Shown here in pieces: positions 49,065 through 61,805 of a DNA stretch of 64,000 bases. The DNA comes from Anaeramoeba flamelloides (Eukaryota > Metamonada > Anaeramoebidae). How positions within the stretch are numbered: position 1 is the first letter of the stretch; each line of letters starts with the position of its first letter. Where the stretch lies: positions 1,054,001 to 1,118,000 of the forward strand of contig JANTQA010000023.1 in NCBI GenBank assembly GCA_027625915.1. The letters run 5' to 3'. The notes under the pieces were generated by a model that saw only the letters and a program-made list of their open reading frames with translations, was not told the origin of the DNA and did not search any database. Made by a program: the position numbers and the translations under genes.

Positions 49065-50000
49065 TGTTTATTTTGAATAAAAGAAGATTTATTTAAATTT
49101 GGTACTTTTAAAATTATTAAAACAAGAAGAACTAAATAAAATGATTTGATTTTCTGTTCACAGATTAATTCTCTTTTGTGTTTCCTTATCATCTAGTATT
49201 ACCCTTTACTTCAGTTTTGTGATTCCTTTAAACTTTGTAAATAGAAAAACATTAAAAAGCCAATCCACTCCAGTATTAAGGTTTAAATTTAGTTGACCTA
49301 CACTCAAAAAAAATAATTGGATCCTTTATCAGACTAAAAAAACCATTAAAATTGAATCTAATTTGTTTTCAACTTGTCAAACAATCACTTACTGTAAATA
49401 ATAAGTTCTAGATCTGTGATAATTATGATCATATGATAAGTTAATTAAGATTTCCAATCTCTGAAAAGGAAAAAAAGATAGTCTTGTGTTAGAGGTGTAT
49501 GTTATTTTGGTTCTTAGTTGAAAGATATTTGACTTTGTATTAATTTTAATTGTGGATCAAAAACAATTTTTTTATTTATTTTTGTAAAAATCTTCACTTA
49601 AATGAAAAACAAATAGTCTTATGTTCCGGGCACGGGTATGTTATTTTGGTTATTTTCTGATTAGCCTTTAATTTTGTATTGATTTTAATAGTTAAAAATC
49701 AATATTTTGTAAAAATATAAGATAAATAAACCGTTTGTTTTTTTAAATAATAATTTTAGACTTTTGGGTTATCAATTGGTATTTTTTATTTCCCTTTTGT
49801 CGTTTTTTCAATAACCTGTGTTGACTTTTGAAGATTTTTTTTCGAACTTTTACTATTCTTTTTTTTTTCAAAAGTGTGTTTTTAAGAACGAAGTGTCGGA
49901 TTCAACAATTTTTCTCTAAAGCTTTTGGTTCAATTCTATTTGAAAAGTAAAGTTAAGATCTTCAAAATATTCTCCAATTTGGATCGAAAAAACATTTTTT
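49065..50000. other. Upstream region of uS3 with a short diverged duplication
   Basis: This should hold the uS3 promoter. Two diverged copies of about 75 bp (49481-49555 and 49616-49690; tgttattttggtt, tttgtattaattttaat) are in tandem. A third, inverted, lies at about 52930-52990. No other feature is seen. Confidence 0.4.
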
Positions 50001-50009
50001 GTCATTTTT

Positions 50010-51059
50010 TTGATGAAAAAGGAAAAAGAACAATTGAGATACGTAGCTTCGAACACCTTGTTAAGGAACGTAAAAATGAAAAAGAAAAATAACAACGAGT
50101 TTCTTGAAGATAAAAATTGAAGATCTTGTTGATAATTTCAAATACTCTCTCTAATAACCAACTCTAACTTTCAAAGATTACATTGTTAGGATTTATTAAT
50201 CTTTGGGTTTCCAAAATTGTTCCACTTGTTCCATAAATTATAGCAATTCTTACAAAAGTATTGCAATTTTCCTTGTGATTTTGAATTTTTTCTCTTCTTT
50301 TCTTTTCTTTTTGGGAAAAACTGAATTTCCCCGCCATGCTTCTGAGGATAATATTTCCTCGAATTGTTTTTTGATCAAAATGATCCATGCCAAACGCACT
50401 TCACATTATTTTGGTGTTTTCTAGTTAGGTTTTTTTTTGTTTGGATCGTGTCTTTCAAAACCCAATTTGCTGTGTCAATGTAAATTGGGTTGAAGGTTTG
50501 TGTGGGAAAGGTTTTGAAGTTTTTTTCATGAAAGGATCTTTTCGAAATTAAATTTGCAAAACGAGCCAAGTCTTTTTTTATTTAAAAAAAAATTATTATG
50601 TCAGTTGGAAAAAATGATCATTTTTTTTTGGGAAAAGTCAATTTTAGAGGATTTATTCAAACACCAAACACATTATCGTAGTCATTATTCAAAATTTTGT
50701 TTGTTTTCAAATGAACAAACTTTTTCATCAAAAATTTTTCACTTTCCTAATTTTTGATCTCTTAGAACAATTTTTAAAACCTTCTCATCTTAACCCCACA
50801 ACCAAAAAAAAATCACTTAGACGTACCAACAATGTATAAAGGTTTTAAAAATTGTTCTAAAAAGTTATTTTCTCAAAAAGTCGATTTTTGCCAACGATCT
50901 TTGTCATTTCGAGATACGAGGAGACCAAAATTTATGCAAAAAATGACATTTTTTGGTTCTTAGATCTCACCGAAGAAAATTTGGTGAGAATTACAAACCT
51001 ACAGAACATGATTGAAACACACTTGACCTTGAATTTCAATGTGAAACGTAGTTCTTAAG
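50010..51059 (+). pseudogene. Decayed coding region of unknown family
   Basis: Protein-like plus-strand segments alternate frames: 50010-50110 (KKEKEQLRYVASNTLLRN), 50310-50424 (KTEFPRHASEDNISSNC), 50554-50757 (LEDLFKHQTHYRSHYSK) and about 50870-51059 (ISRYEETKIYAKNDIFWFLD, then LQNMIETHLTLNF to a TAA). The base composition is clearly richer in G+C than the flanks. Minus-strand frames over 50164-50569 are also open and contain FNPIYIDTANWVL, so strand is not certain. There are several breaks. I do not recognise the protein. Confidence 0.4.
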
Positions 51060-52015
51060 TGTTGTTTCCCAACTTTTTTGATATTGTTGTCAATTTTTAA
51101 ATGTTGTTGAAATGAAAAGTTTTCAAGAGTGTGTTTAAATTTTTTAAAAAAGTATGTTTTGACAATAAGACTACCTTCTCCAAGTCATAATTGAAATTTT
51201 TGTTCAAAGTTTTCTAAAATATTATCTCAATTTTCAGGATGATATCAAGATCTTTCAATTTTTCTTTCATTTAGAAGAAATAAAATTTTTGAGATTTAAT
51301 TTACTCTCATTATGAAAATTGTTATAAAAGAATTGATTTTTAAATAATTTGGTCATTGAGCATGTTCTGGTCGAATTTTAATTAGATAAAATATGGGCTA
51401 ATTGAATTTTCTTTCAATCTGAAATAATGCTTCATTTAGGTTTGTTTTTTCACCCAATATTGGCAAAAAAATGAAGGAAAACAAATAAATGATGTCATAT
51501 AATTACAAGATATAACTTGAAAACTATTAACTAAAGTAAAAAAATAAAATGAAATGAAAAAATTTTTTCATTTAGAATTCAAAAAACTTTTAAAAAAATG
51601 AAATCTTTTTTACAACATGTCGAGATACCAGTAAAAAAGTTTTTAAGAAACTCTTTTTATCCTTTTTATTGTTATTTTTTTTTATTTGTTCAAATCGAAA
51701 GCTTTGCTTGTTGGGGATTTGGGTGTTGTTTTGTTTAAATTTGGTAGAAATTGACCCCTTTTATGGGGAGATTGATATTGAAGATTGTCGAAAAATAAGT
51801 TGATAATATGATCTGATATAAAAATTATTTGGTTTGAAAGTATAGCTCCACTAAACTGTATTTTTCATTAAACATAGAATAAAAAAACAAAAACCGCATC
51901 CATTGAATAAAAGAAAATGTATATAGATATAAAAACAACAGTCATTTACAAAAAAAGTACTAATAATTATCAAAAAAACACCCAAAAAAGTGAATACAAG
52001 TGATTTAACAAACTG

Positions 52016-52760
52016 TACTCAATTTCGGTAAAATGAAATAAATTAACTAAAAGTACCAAATAAAACAGAACCTAAAATAGTTAAAAATTCCAATTAAGTA
52101 ATATTATTATATTTCAAAGTTTAATATGGAAGATTTTGATAAATTTCAACAATATTCAATTTCAATTTGATATTATGAATAATTTTTCATTGGTTTAATT
52201 GGTTTTATTAAGACCTTTACATTTTTTCAACTATTTTTTCATTAAAAATTAGTGAATTTAATTACTGGTATTTTAATTATAAATGTTAAAAAGTTTTCAC
52301 TCCATTTTGTTATTTTTCTTTTTATTTCTCCCCATTATAATTTTGGAATATAAAAGGGTAGAAATTTGGACTCTTTACTTATTTTTTTATTCAATATTTT
52401 TTTTCTGCATTTGTGTGAAATCAAAATTGACAATGAATGTTTCTGAAGAATTAAAAAACCTGAACTTTTTTAATATATTATCCTATATAAAATTCAAGTA
52501 ACAATAATTAAATACACAAAATTTTATTGGACAATTACTCGAAAAAATGCAAAGGTCTTAATAAAACCAATTAAACCAATGAAAATTTCTTCAGAACATC
52601 AAATTGAAAATGAATATTGTTGAAATTTATCAAAATCTTCCATATTAAACTTTGAAATATAATAATATTATTTAATTGGAATTTTTAAATATAAAAAATT
52701 CTATTTTATTTGATACTTTTAGTTATTTTATTATTATTTTTTTTTACTCAAATTGAGTAA
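52016..52760. mobile_element. Foldback element with about 220-bp inverted arms
   Basis: The left arm (52016-52240; contains aattaactaaaagtaccaaa and tttaatatggaagattttga) is repeated inverted at 52540-52760. The central 300 bp contains a Phe-rich 72-codon ATG frame (52283-52501) that looks like chance. A MITE with long arms is the likely class. No target duplication is certain. Confidence 0.65.
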
Positions 52761-53050
52761 TAGGGAAATAATGATTTTAATATCAACCCAAAAATCACAT
52801 TTATTATTATTATATATGAATCATTCTTTTCGTCTTAAACTTTTTAATTTGGATTTGGAAAAAAAAAAACATACATTTCAATTTTTTCAAAACTTTTAAA
52901 TTAAAGATTGATTTGCTAATAACAAAAATAACATACCAGTACCCCGAACATAAGACATTTGTTTTTCATTAAAGTGAAGATTTTGGCAAAAATAAATAAA
53001 AGATTGATCTTACGAAAAAAAAATCTTATTACAAGTATTTAAGTTTATAA

Positions 53051-53536
53051 TGAATTCTTCAGACACTCAAAAATCTAATGTCCTTTGGGATTGGTTACGG
53101 TTCTTAGAACCTTTATCCAAAGATTATAATAAATTAATTTAGTAAAACTGAGTTTATTGGAGTTTTTTTTTTTTTTTTGTAATATTGTAAATACCCAATT
53201 ACCACAGTATATATGAATTTATTGATTTAACATGAATTATTCCATTTTATTGAGTTATTATCACTTTTATAACAATAACTCACAGAAATTAATATTTAAT
53301 TGTATAAATATATTCTTTCTCGTATTTCTAAAGGATTAGGAAGTTATTTTTTAGAGCCCAACCCAAAAATAAAAAAAAATTCCTCAAAATATCTTATTCA
53401 TCAACAAATAATCTCTTTTAGTAGGTGGTTACTCGATCTTAAGATCTTAAACCTAGATAAAAGGATTATATTTTTGATACATCTAGAGAACTCATTTCTA
53501 ACGTCCATCCTTAATATTTGCAATTTGAAAAATTAA
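53051..53536 (+). CDS. Possible very small gene (two exons)
   Basis: An ATG at 53051 opens 30 protein-like codons (SSDTQKSNVLWDWLRFLEPL) to TAG. A donor GTAAAACT at 53141 overlaps the stop. A second open stretch (53300-53536; contains SYFLEPNPKIKK and SFSRWLLDLKILNLDKR) could be joined through an AG at about 53342 in the right phase. Neither part is recognised, and the splice is a guess. Confidence 0.25.
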
Positions 53537-54761
53537 AAAAAAAATCAGAACATACACCCTTAAAATTGTCAAAAAAATGTAATTTTCATAATGGATATTT
53601 TTGAATTGATTGAACAATTTATCATGAGATTAAAACAACAAATTAGTTTTTAATTTTATGTCTGAATTCTTCATATTAGGGGAATAATTCATTTCGACAT
53701 TTTTATAAAGTTTTAATAATTCTAGATTTAGAAAATTTAACCAATACATCATCTTAGAATAGTTAAACTCCACTCACATGAATATTTATTAAACTTTAAA
53801 ATATGAATCTAAAGTGATCAAAATATTGCTTATTCCAACGGCTATAATCCGTATTTCAACATATAATCTGTACTTTGTTTTCTTCTTGTTCCAAGACAAC
53901 CCATAATTTACTACCCAATAGTATAGCCAAGTTCAAATCAATTTTGAAGGCAAACTTCGTGATATTTTGAGTAAATTTTAAATTTGGAATGCAAATAGTT
54001 GAAAATTTTTCATAAAATACTCAATTTTTTTTTGAAATTTTTTTTGATTTTTTTTTGATCAGAAATAAAAATTTACTCTATTGTTTGAAATAAATTTTCT
54101 AATTTGATCCTTCATTTTTAGAATTTCTTTTTAAATAATAGAACATTAAGAAACCAATACAATATCCAAATTTGGTTAATTGTTGGTTTCTTTGATCAAT
54201 TAATATAGAGGTCCTCTAATATAAAAAAACAGGCTTTTTATTTTAAAACACAGATTAAACTTTTCTGAACAATTTAATTGGACAATTATATTTTCAATTT
54301 TTACCAATATGATCTTGATTGATCAAATACAATTTTTTGATTTTGGAAATTTCTGTGTTATAAATTTGACAGTTAACTTGATTTTAGAGACTTTTTTATC
54401 AATCAAGAATCTTCTTATATTTTTGTTTTCCTTAAAAAAATCTTCCTCTTGAATAAAACCCATCAAAATAACCAAATTCAAAGTGAAAATAATCTTGTTT
54501 TCAATTTGGTTTCAAAAACTAAAAGATTCTTGAAATTTATATCGAAGAATGCAATTAAGGTATGTAGCTGAATCTTTTGGAAATATTTCAATTTGTATCT
54601 TATGAGAAGACAATAAAATTTCAAACTATATGCTCAAATAACTCCACAACTTTCTAGAGAAGAAATTTTTTTGGAGATCTAATAAGATCAATCAAAAGGA
54701 GATTTCATTTTTTGAAGAATTTTTAAAATTTACACCAAACCATTTTTTTTAATTTTAAATA

Positions 54762-57700
54762 ATGAGTACTGACAACGAACAACTTCTTTCAGGTTCTCAA
54801 AAATCCTCAGCCAGCTCAGATGAAATTTCAAAACAATCAGAAAATAATAAAAAGAATGAGCCTGAAACAAGCACTTTAACGGGATTACCAATCAATCAAA
54901 CTGATCAAATTTTAGATGCTTTGGATCAAGATCTTCAAACAACAAACAACCAAAATAATCAAGACGTTCCGTTAGCTTATTTTGGTGCAAATATTGAAGG
55001 ATCTAATAGTGAGTTATTTTTTCTTCTCCCCCTTTCCTTTTTGTTTTCTAATCAATTTTATTTATTGAAAATGTGAAAAATAAAATGATAAAAATAAACC
55101 ATAAATTGTGATCTGAAGAACAATAAAATTGAATAAAATGGCAAACAGCCTTTTTTTCACAATACTGTCATTCACCAATTGATAAACGAAAACTTTTTCT
55201 TTGAATTTCCTCACCAATTGTGTTCCATTTTTCTATTGATCCATAGAAAGAAAAAAAAGATCTTGATAATCCAATTCAAAAAGAAAATTGTTTTATTAAT
55301 TTTTTTTATCCTTATTGAATTTTGATGTAAAATTAAATTTTGTTTTTAACTTGTTATTTTGAAGTTTTGTATCTGAAACAACCTGTGTTTTCTGATCTTT
55401 TGTACTTTAAAAATTTCAATGTTTTGTAAAAAATTTCAATGTTGTCAAAAAAGAATAATCATTGTGTTTTTTTGTGAAAGTAGTAATGGATTGAAAAAAA
55501 AATATAGTATATGAAAATAACTCTGGGATAAGATTTTTGTTAATTAATATTACTGTTGAGAGAAAAATGTTGGACACAGAAAAATGGTTGGAAACCATTT
55601 TTAATTGGGAACATTACTGAAATTGAAAATCGAATCCAATTGATAACAAGGTGAATTTTATATAAATCCAGGTTTAAATGTATTACAAGTTCACTAATCT
55701 GTGGTACGTGTAGAATACTCATTTGAATGGTTGATAACTAAAGTAGATCATGCTATTTTAACAAAAATCCAAGTTTTAGTAAAGCTTACTATTAATTCTG
55801 AAAATGATAATTTTTAAACTTTCTTTTGATTATAAGAGATAAGCTTTTGAAAAAGTTGAATTACATTAATCCTTATTCTAATAAGTAGATTATTGTTATT
55901 TTCTATAGTTATTTCACAAACGAATGAAATTAAAAATATATTTTACTTTATGTTCTCAATTAAAAATGGTGTCGAACCATTTTTCTGTGTCCAACATTTT
56001 TCTCTCAACAGTTAGTAAAATTGTTAGGAAATTACAAATTTTTTATACCAAATCCTTTTTATAAATAACCAAATTTTTTAGGAACTAAGTATAAACCTAC
56101 CTAAAGTTCATTAAAGTAAGTTGTTAAAAGAATACTCATTTATTTGTTTGATACTATTAATTGCAAAATAGAAAGATCAAAATTTTCATTAGCTTTCCAA
56201 AAAAACATATATCATGCCAAAAATTAAAATACATCTTCAAAGAGCCCCAATTCTGAAAGGAAAATTAATAATTTCAGTTGATTATTATAATTAAAAATTT
56301 GAAAATGTTTCATGATTAAAAAATCTTTTTTTGTAATGCTGAATGAAAATTTTGTTCCATTTATTTTGCAACAAATAGTAACCTAAGTGGATCTACTTTT
56401 TTTGAAAAAAAAAATCGGGTTTTATAGAGGTTTACTAAATTTGGAAAATGATAATTTTTATTCTTGTTTTTTGATTGATTGAATAGTATTTTGGATAAGT
56501 GTAATTATATTAATCATTATTCTAATAAGTGGGCGAGTTATAATTTTAAAAGCTTGATTCTTAAAAAAATGAAATTCATTTTTTTCTATTACAAAAATAT
56601 TTTTATAATAGTACCAATTAAAAATCTTATATTAGTGATTTTTTTCATATATTGTATTTTTTTCAATACCATATTTATTTTTTTTAAAATATTGAAATAA
56701 TAATAAAAGCTAAATTTCAAAAATAAGGGCTGATTTCTCATCAGAAAAAAATTTGGAAAATTGTAATTTTTTTTTTGAATAATAATGTATTTTACTAAAG
56801 TGTTTAGAGATAATAACCAATATAGATTAATAAATAAAAATATAGTGTAAACATTTTATTTTTTGAAAGACATATGAAAATTGAAAAAAACAATAAAAAA
56901 AAATTTTGCCCCTAATTTTGAAATTTGGCTTATATTTGTATTGTATCAAAAAAACATTAACTTTAAAATTGAATACCTATATTGAGGAACCTTTATTTTG
57001 AATAAGGAACTTTTTTCAAAAAGTCAAAACAAAAAAATGATGTTGACTATTTTTGCTAAGTTTCTTTCAATCAATAAAAAATTGAACTTATAATTTAATG
57101 TCAGATAAAATTCATCCCTGATTGATTTTCAAATAATAAGATATTTTTTGCAAATATCCTGAAACCTTTTTATAAAATTCATAATTTGAAAACGTATGTA
57201 AAGTTTATTGAAAATTGTAGAAAGACGGTGAAACGAGGAAATTGAAATATTTATATAATAATTCCAAATTTTAATTTATCAAACTGAAGGGTAAAATAGT
57301 TTTCACCATAATAAAAATAGAACCAAAAAAATATATATTCGAGGTTTTGATGATAACATACTATAATTCAAGATAAAGCTACAAAAATTGCGATAATTTC
57401 CATCGAATCGCGATATATCAGAAAATCGCGATATTCTATAAAATCGCAATAATTATTAAAAAATCGTGATAAATGCCAAAATATCGCGATTAAAAAGTAA
57501 TCGCGATATAATAGTTGATGGGTTTTTGGGCTAATTGAGAAATATTTTTACAAAGAAATTTTTTTTGATCAAAAAATAGATTAGGTGACAAAAAGTTATT
57601 CTTTGAAAAAACAACAAAAAAGATACTTGATCCAATCAAGGAACAGATCAAAGAGATTTATTGTATTTTCATTTTATTTGGTTGTCAAACCTATCGATCC

Positions 57701-60158
57701 TTTGAGATCAACAACAATAAGAACTAAAGAGAAATATATATTTTTTCAGTCAATCGTGGTGTTGGAAATTGCTTTGAATAATTAGCTTCTAAAACCACCA
57801 ACCCTTTAACTGTTCTTTAAAGAGAGTGTTTTCTTGGGTTACAATATTTTCAATTTTTCTCTGAAAGCTAAAAGGAGTTGGATAACTCTTCAAAAGATTT
57901 CAGAACATCCTTGCCAGATAATCACCAATTATTAAGATTTTTTATACAATTCTTGTCTTCTTGTTCTTTTTCTTCTCATATCTTTGTATTGGACAAAAAA
58001 CACAATTAGAACTTAGAGGTTTTTGTTTGATCGATCACCAATAAGAAGGAAAATTATTCTTTATTCTTTTTGGCTATTTAAAATTGTGAAGGTAACAACT
58101 CCATTTTTTGAAAACACACATTTTTTAATATTCAAGTGTATTGTTGTAATGGGTAATTCTTAGTTTGATCATAAAATTCATTTGAGATTTGATATTTTGT
58201 TAAAAAAAAAAATGAAAAGAATAAAATTTTTTTCCACAACAAACAAACTCATTCCCTTTATAAAAGTTTTCTGTCTTTCAAAACTTTCAAACACTTGAAG
58301 ACAGTTCAGAAGCCTTTCAAACACTTTTTGACATTATTAAAGGGGAAAGTGTTGTAAAAGTATCAAGGCTTTGTTTAGTCAAGAGATTTTTTTTAAAGGT
58401 GATTTCAAAAAAATAATTTTTCATTTTTTCGCGATAATGTTGTTTATCGCGATTTTATGATTTTTCGCGATAAAGTTGGACCAATCGCGATTTTTTTAAT
58501 ACTATTGCGATTTGATTGTTAATATCATGATAATATATGTTATCATCAAAACCTCTATTGATATAAAATAATAGAAACATTAAATCGTGTGAAATTCTAC
58601 CTATGCCAAAATTTTGAAAATGTTTAAGGATTAATTTTGTCAACTAAGAGACATATTTACCACAATCATCAAAATTCCAGAAAACCAAGTAATTATTATT
58701 ATTATTGTATGAATTGAAAATGGAAATTAAAAAATTAAAAGAGCCAATACTTTTTTGAAAATATTAGAAATTCGACTTTAAAATTTCAAATTCTAAATTA
58801 TTTTTCAAAAATATTAACTTACTTTATGTTGTTTATGGAAGCTGTTTTGAGGGTTTATTCATTATTATTATCACAAAAAAAATTTCAAATTTTTAGATCA
58901 GAACCATTTTTTTTACTTTTTCAAATTTTTGTTTATCTCTTTTTTTTTTCTTTTTTTTTTTTTTTTTTGTTTTACTTTTTCTTATTTCTAAAAAAAATCA
59001 TTTTGAGAAAAAAAAAAATGAACTTTAAAATGACCGATAAACATTAAGAAAATTGAGATTATGTAATGTATTGTAAAACTTGAAATATAATCATTGACAA
59101 AAAATCTTCTTGTTAACCTTTCTTTATTGGATGCACAGTAATAAAAAAACAAGAAATGTTCATTTCAAAAATTATAATTTATTTTTTTGTAGCTTTTTAT
59201 TTATTTTTTTAAGATATCAGACTTTGGTGTGTTTGTAATAAGTAAAAAGTGAATTATTAATTAAGATTTAATTAATAATCGATTATCATTGAATACAGAA
59301 GAATTATTTTTTTTCGATTTTTTTTTTTCTGGTGAGTTACAATTTTTAAAATTAATTTTATTTTATTATACTATCTTAATATTTCAAAAAAACTTTACAA
59401 ATTTTTACCAATATTTTGATATTTTATATTATTTTTTGAAAATGAAATATTTTAAATTTTTTCTTAATAGATCTGAATTTCATTGATAAGTTTTAATTGA
59501 ATTTCGATCAAATTTGTATTTATTTATTATCATATTTTTTCCATTTTTTTTACTTGTTGGAATTATAAATTGAAATAATGTTGATTAAAAATAAAAAAAC
59601 AACCATTATTTATTGTAATTTATTTCTCTTTATTTTTTATTTCTATTTCAAATTTTGTATTTGAAAAAAAAAAAAAAAATCAAAGACATCAATGTTTCAA
59701 TAGATCTTCCAACAATCATCCATCTTCATGACATGTCATTGCAAGAACAAAATGATTATAAATTATATTGTATACTTAAAAAAAATGCATTTTATATTAA
59801 ATTTTTGGCTGTGTTAGACTTTCTATCAAGTTTAATTTGGATCTTTGGCCGTAATACAGAATTTATATTGGGTTTAATATTTCCACCTGTTGGATATTAT
59901 GGTGCACTTAGATTTCGCAAATTATATGTGGCCTTATATAGTTTTTATTTTTTTTGTTTTGAAACATATATTACAATTACAAGGATTACTGACTGGAAAG
60001 ATCAAAACACATTTCAAAAAATATTTCTCATAATAACCATCCCTTGTATATTATATATCACGTGGTTTTTAGTCAGATTTTATAGATTGATTTCAAAAAA
60101 TGGTGCGGAATTAGAAACCAAATTTAGGAAAGTTAAAATAGTAGACCAAAGTAATTAA
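54762..60158 (+). CDS. Multi-pass membrane protein of unknown function, with a 4.7-kb intron
   Basis: Exon 1 (54762-55008) starts at ATG and encodes a hydrophilic Ser/Asn/Gln-rich N-terminus of 82 residues (ETSTLTGLPINQTDQIL, VPLAYFGANIEGSN), ending at the donor A/GTGAGT in phase 1. Exon 2 most likely begins after TTTCAATAG at 59704 (an acceptor at 59689 is the alternative) and ends at TAA 60158. The joined product has 233 residues. Four hydrophobic segments lie at about 112-131, 134-153 (contains FPPVGYYGALRF), 155-174 and 186-208, followed by a basic tail. Similar small four-span proteins occur in protists and endomembrane families, but I cannot name this one. The phases fit exactly. A further small exon in the intron cannot be excluded. 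Confidence 0.6.
55553..56011. mobile_element. MITE, family C, copy 3 (target TTA)
   Basis: It has long inverted ends: CTGTTGAGAGAAAAATGTTG continuing GACACAGAAAAATGGTT, and the mirror at 55970-56011, with TTA on both sides. It is the best preserved copy (459 bp) and lies in the intron of the membrane protein gene. Confidence 0.85.
56708..56945. mobile_element. Small inverted-repeat element R, copy 2 (intronic)
   Basis: It is the reverse complement of 27417-27658. The ends are AGCTAAATTTCAAAAATAAG and the inverted GCCCCTAATTTTGAAATTTG. Confidence 0.6.
57342..58555 (+). mobile_element. Family B element, copy 3 (1,214 bp)
   Basis: It has the same ends as copy 2 (GAGGTTTTGATGATAACAT and its inverse), the same length, and the same orientation. 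TCGCGAT-type motifs cluster at 57390-57510 and 58428-58495. It is in the membrane-protein intron. No gene is present. Confidence 0.85.
58798..59350. mobile_element. Element D, copy 3
   Basis: The left end TTATTTTTCAAAAATATTAA and the right end GTGAGTTACAATTTTTAAAA are inverted. The interior has the usual poly-pyrimidine run and ttatggaagctgttttgag. It is the most diverged D copy. Confidence 0.55.
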
Positions 60159-60214
60159 AACTTCAATACTATTTCAAATTTCAAATTTGAAATTTTCTTT
60201 ATTAAAAAAAATTG

Positions 60215-60216
<2 letters not shown>

Positions 60217-60253
<37 letters not shown>
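60217..60253. repeat. (TA)n microsatellite
   Basis: About 37 bases of alternating TA lie just after the stop codon of the membrane protein gene. Confidence 0.9.
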
Positions 60254-60257
<4 letters not shown>

Positions 60258-60954
60258 TATACAATTATTATCATTATTATAATTATAATTATTATATGAG
60301 AAAGCCTTTTAATCAAAAAAGCAGATCTATTTTTATAAAAAATAATTTTCAAACAATAAAAAAAAATCAAAAAAGATGGTTATTTTTTTCAAAAGAAATA
60401 TTTTTTTTAATAAAATGAGTTTGAAAATGCTGTTTTGAAATAGCGAAAAATACTTTCAAATTCTCTAGGGGGTGTTTTCATAAACTTTAATATGGAAATT
60501 TGATATGAAAATATAAAAAATGATTTTCTTTTTTTCATTTAATAAACAGATTTATTTCTTTAATCCCAAATTCAAAGATTATCAACATAAAACAAAAAAA
60601 AAAAATTCTTTTGAATATTTTAGGTCGGAAAGTCTTTAAATAGGTCGAGTCATTGTCAAAAAAATCTATGGAATTATAATATTTATCAAACAGAATTAAA
60701 AATTGAAAACTAGAATTATAATATTAAATTGAAAAAAAAAAACATTTTTCGATTTAAAGATTTACTCTAAACCGCTCAATAAATTTTGGTATATATTAAT
60801 ACTATTGTTTATATTATTTAATATTTTTTTTTCTGGATTTTTTTCATTATCTGTGTCTTGATTACATTGTAAATTTGCCATTTTTAAAAATTTTCTATTT
60901 AATCCTCTTTTTTTTTTTACATTTTTATCAATTTTATTTGTAAGATTGCGTTAT

Positions 60955-61655
60955 ACACTATTTTCCAGTCAAATGGGCCCAGATGTAATGGTGAATTATA
61001 TGTTTTTAAAAGTTTTGAATGGAAATTATAAGAAACAATTAATTTGGGAAATTTCAAAAATGAAATCATATTTGCACATTTTTGTTTTTTTACTGTTTTT
61101 TTTCGATTTTTTTTTTAACAAATTATTCAGTTGCAAAAGTTTTATTTATTGCAAGATCAAAGATTCACTTGGTAAAAACGTGTTATTGATTAAGGTTATT
61201 AGAACTATGTAAATGATTATTGTGAAATCATATTGGTTTATATTGAAATTTTATTCAATCTTTGACCCTGGTAATTGAAAACGAAATGTAAAAAAAATTT
61301 CACTTCATTTTCATTTCCTTTTTCAAATAGAAACAAAAAATACCAACCTACTTTGTTTAGGAAGTTGATTTCTGAAAGAAAATCAAAATGAAGTCAAAAA
61401 TATTTCCTATTTATTATACAAATACTCGTTGAAGATCAAAAAGAATATTCTTGTTTTTCTCAATGGGTCCCTCAGAATTTGAGTTTTTCAAATTTTAAGA
61501 AAATTTATTGGTTAATTGGTTTTATTTAAGATGAATATCAACAATTCTTTGATGTGTATTATTCTGTTTATTTTTTATTTGTTCTTCAAAGGCCAATCCA
61601 ATAAAATAATTGATATTTGTAAAAAATAGTGGGTCCCTTTAACAGAAAAAAAGTT
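60955..61655. mobile_element. Repeat family G, copy 2 (uninterrupted)
   Basis: It is collinear with G1 (10061-11990) once H1 and F1 are removed. It runs from actattttccagtcaaa to the aataattgatatttgtaaa block. Non-coding. Confidence 0.6.
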
Positions 61656-61805
61656 TATATCGTTTTTTAAATATCAGAAATTTTTTTAGTTTAAATTTTT
61701 TACTGATGAAGAAAATAAAAAAAAATGCTTTTTCATAAAGAAAGAATGAAAACTCCATTTTTAATTATATGTCTTTATATGTATATATATATATGAATAC
61801 TAATA

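Larger units (their letters stand above)
51060..54761. other. Spacer with one foldback element and one possible small gene
   Basis: It holds the foldback at 52016-52760 and the candidate at 53051-53536. The stretch 54050-54200 resembles, inverted, 30680-30800. The rest is AT-rich with no supported feature. Confidence 0.45.

Noticed and set aside
59655-59703. Upstream part of the frame over the membrane protein exon 2 as coding
   Set aside because: It begins with a long A run before the splice acceptors and has no ATG, so it is intron.
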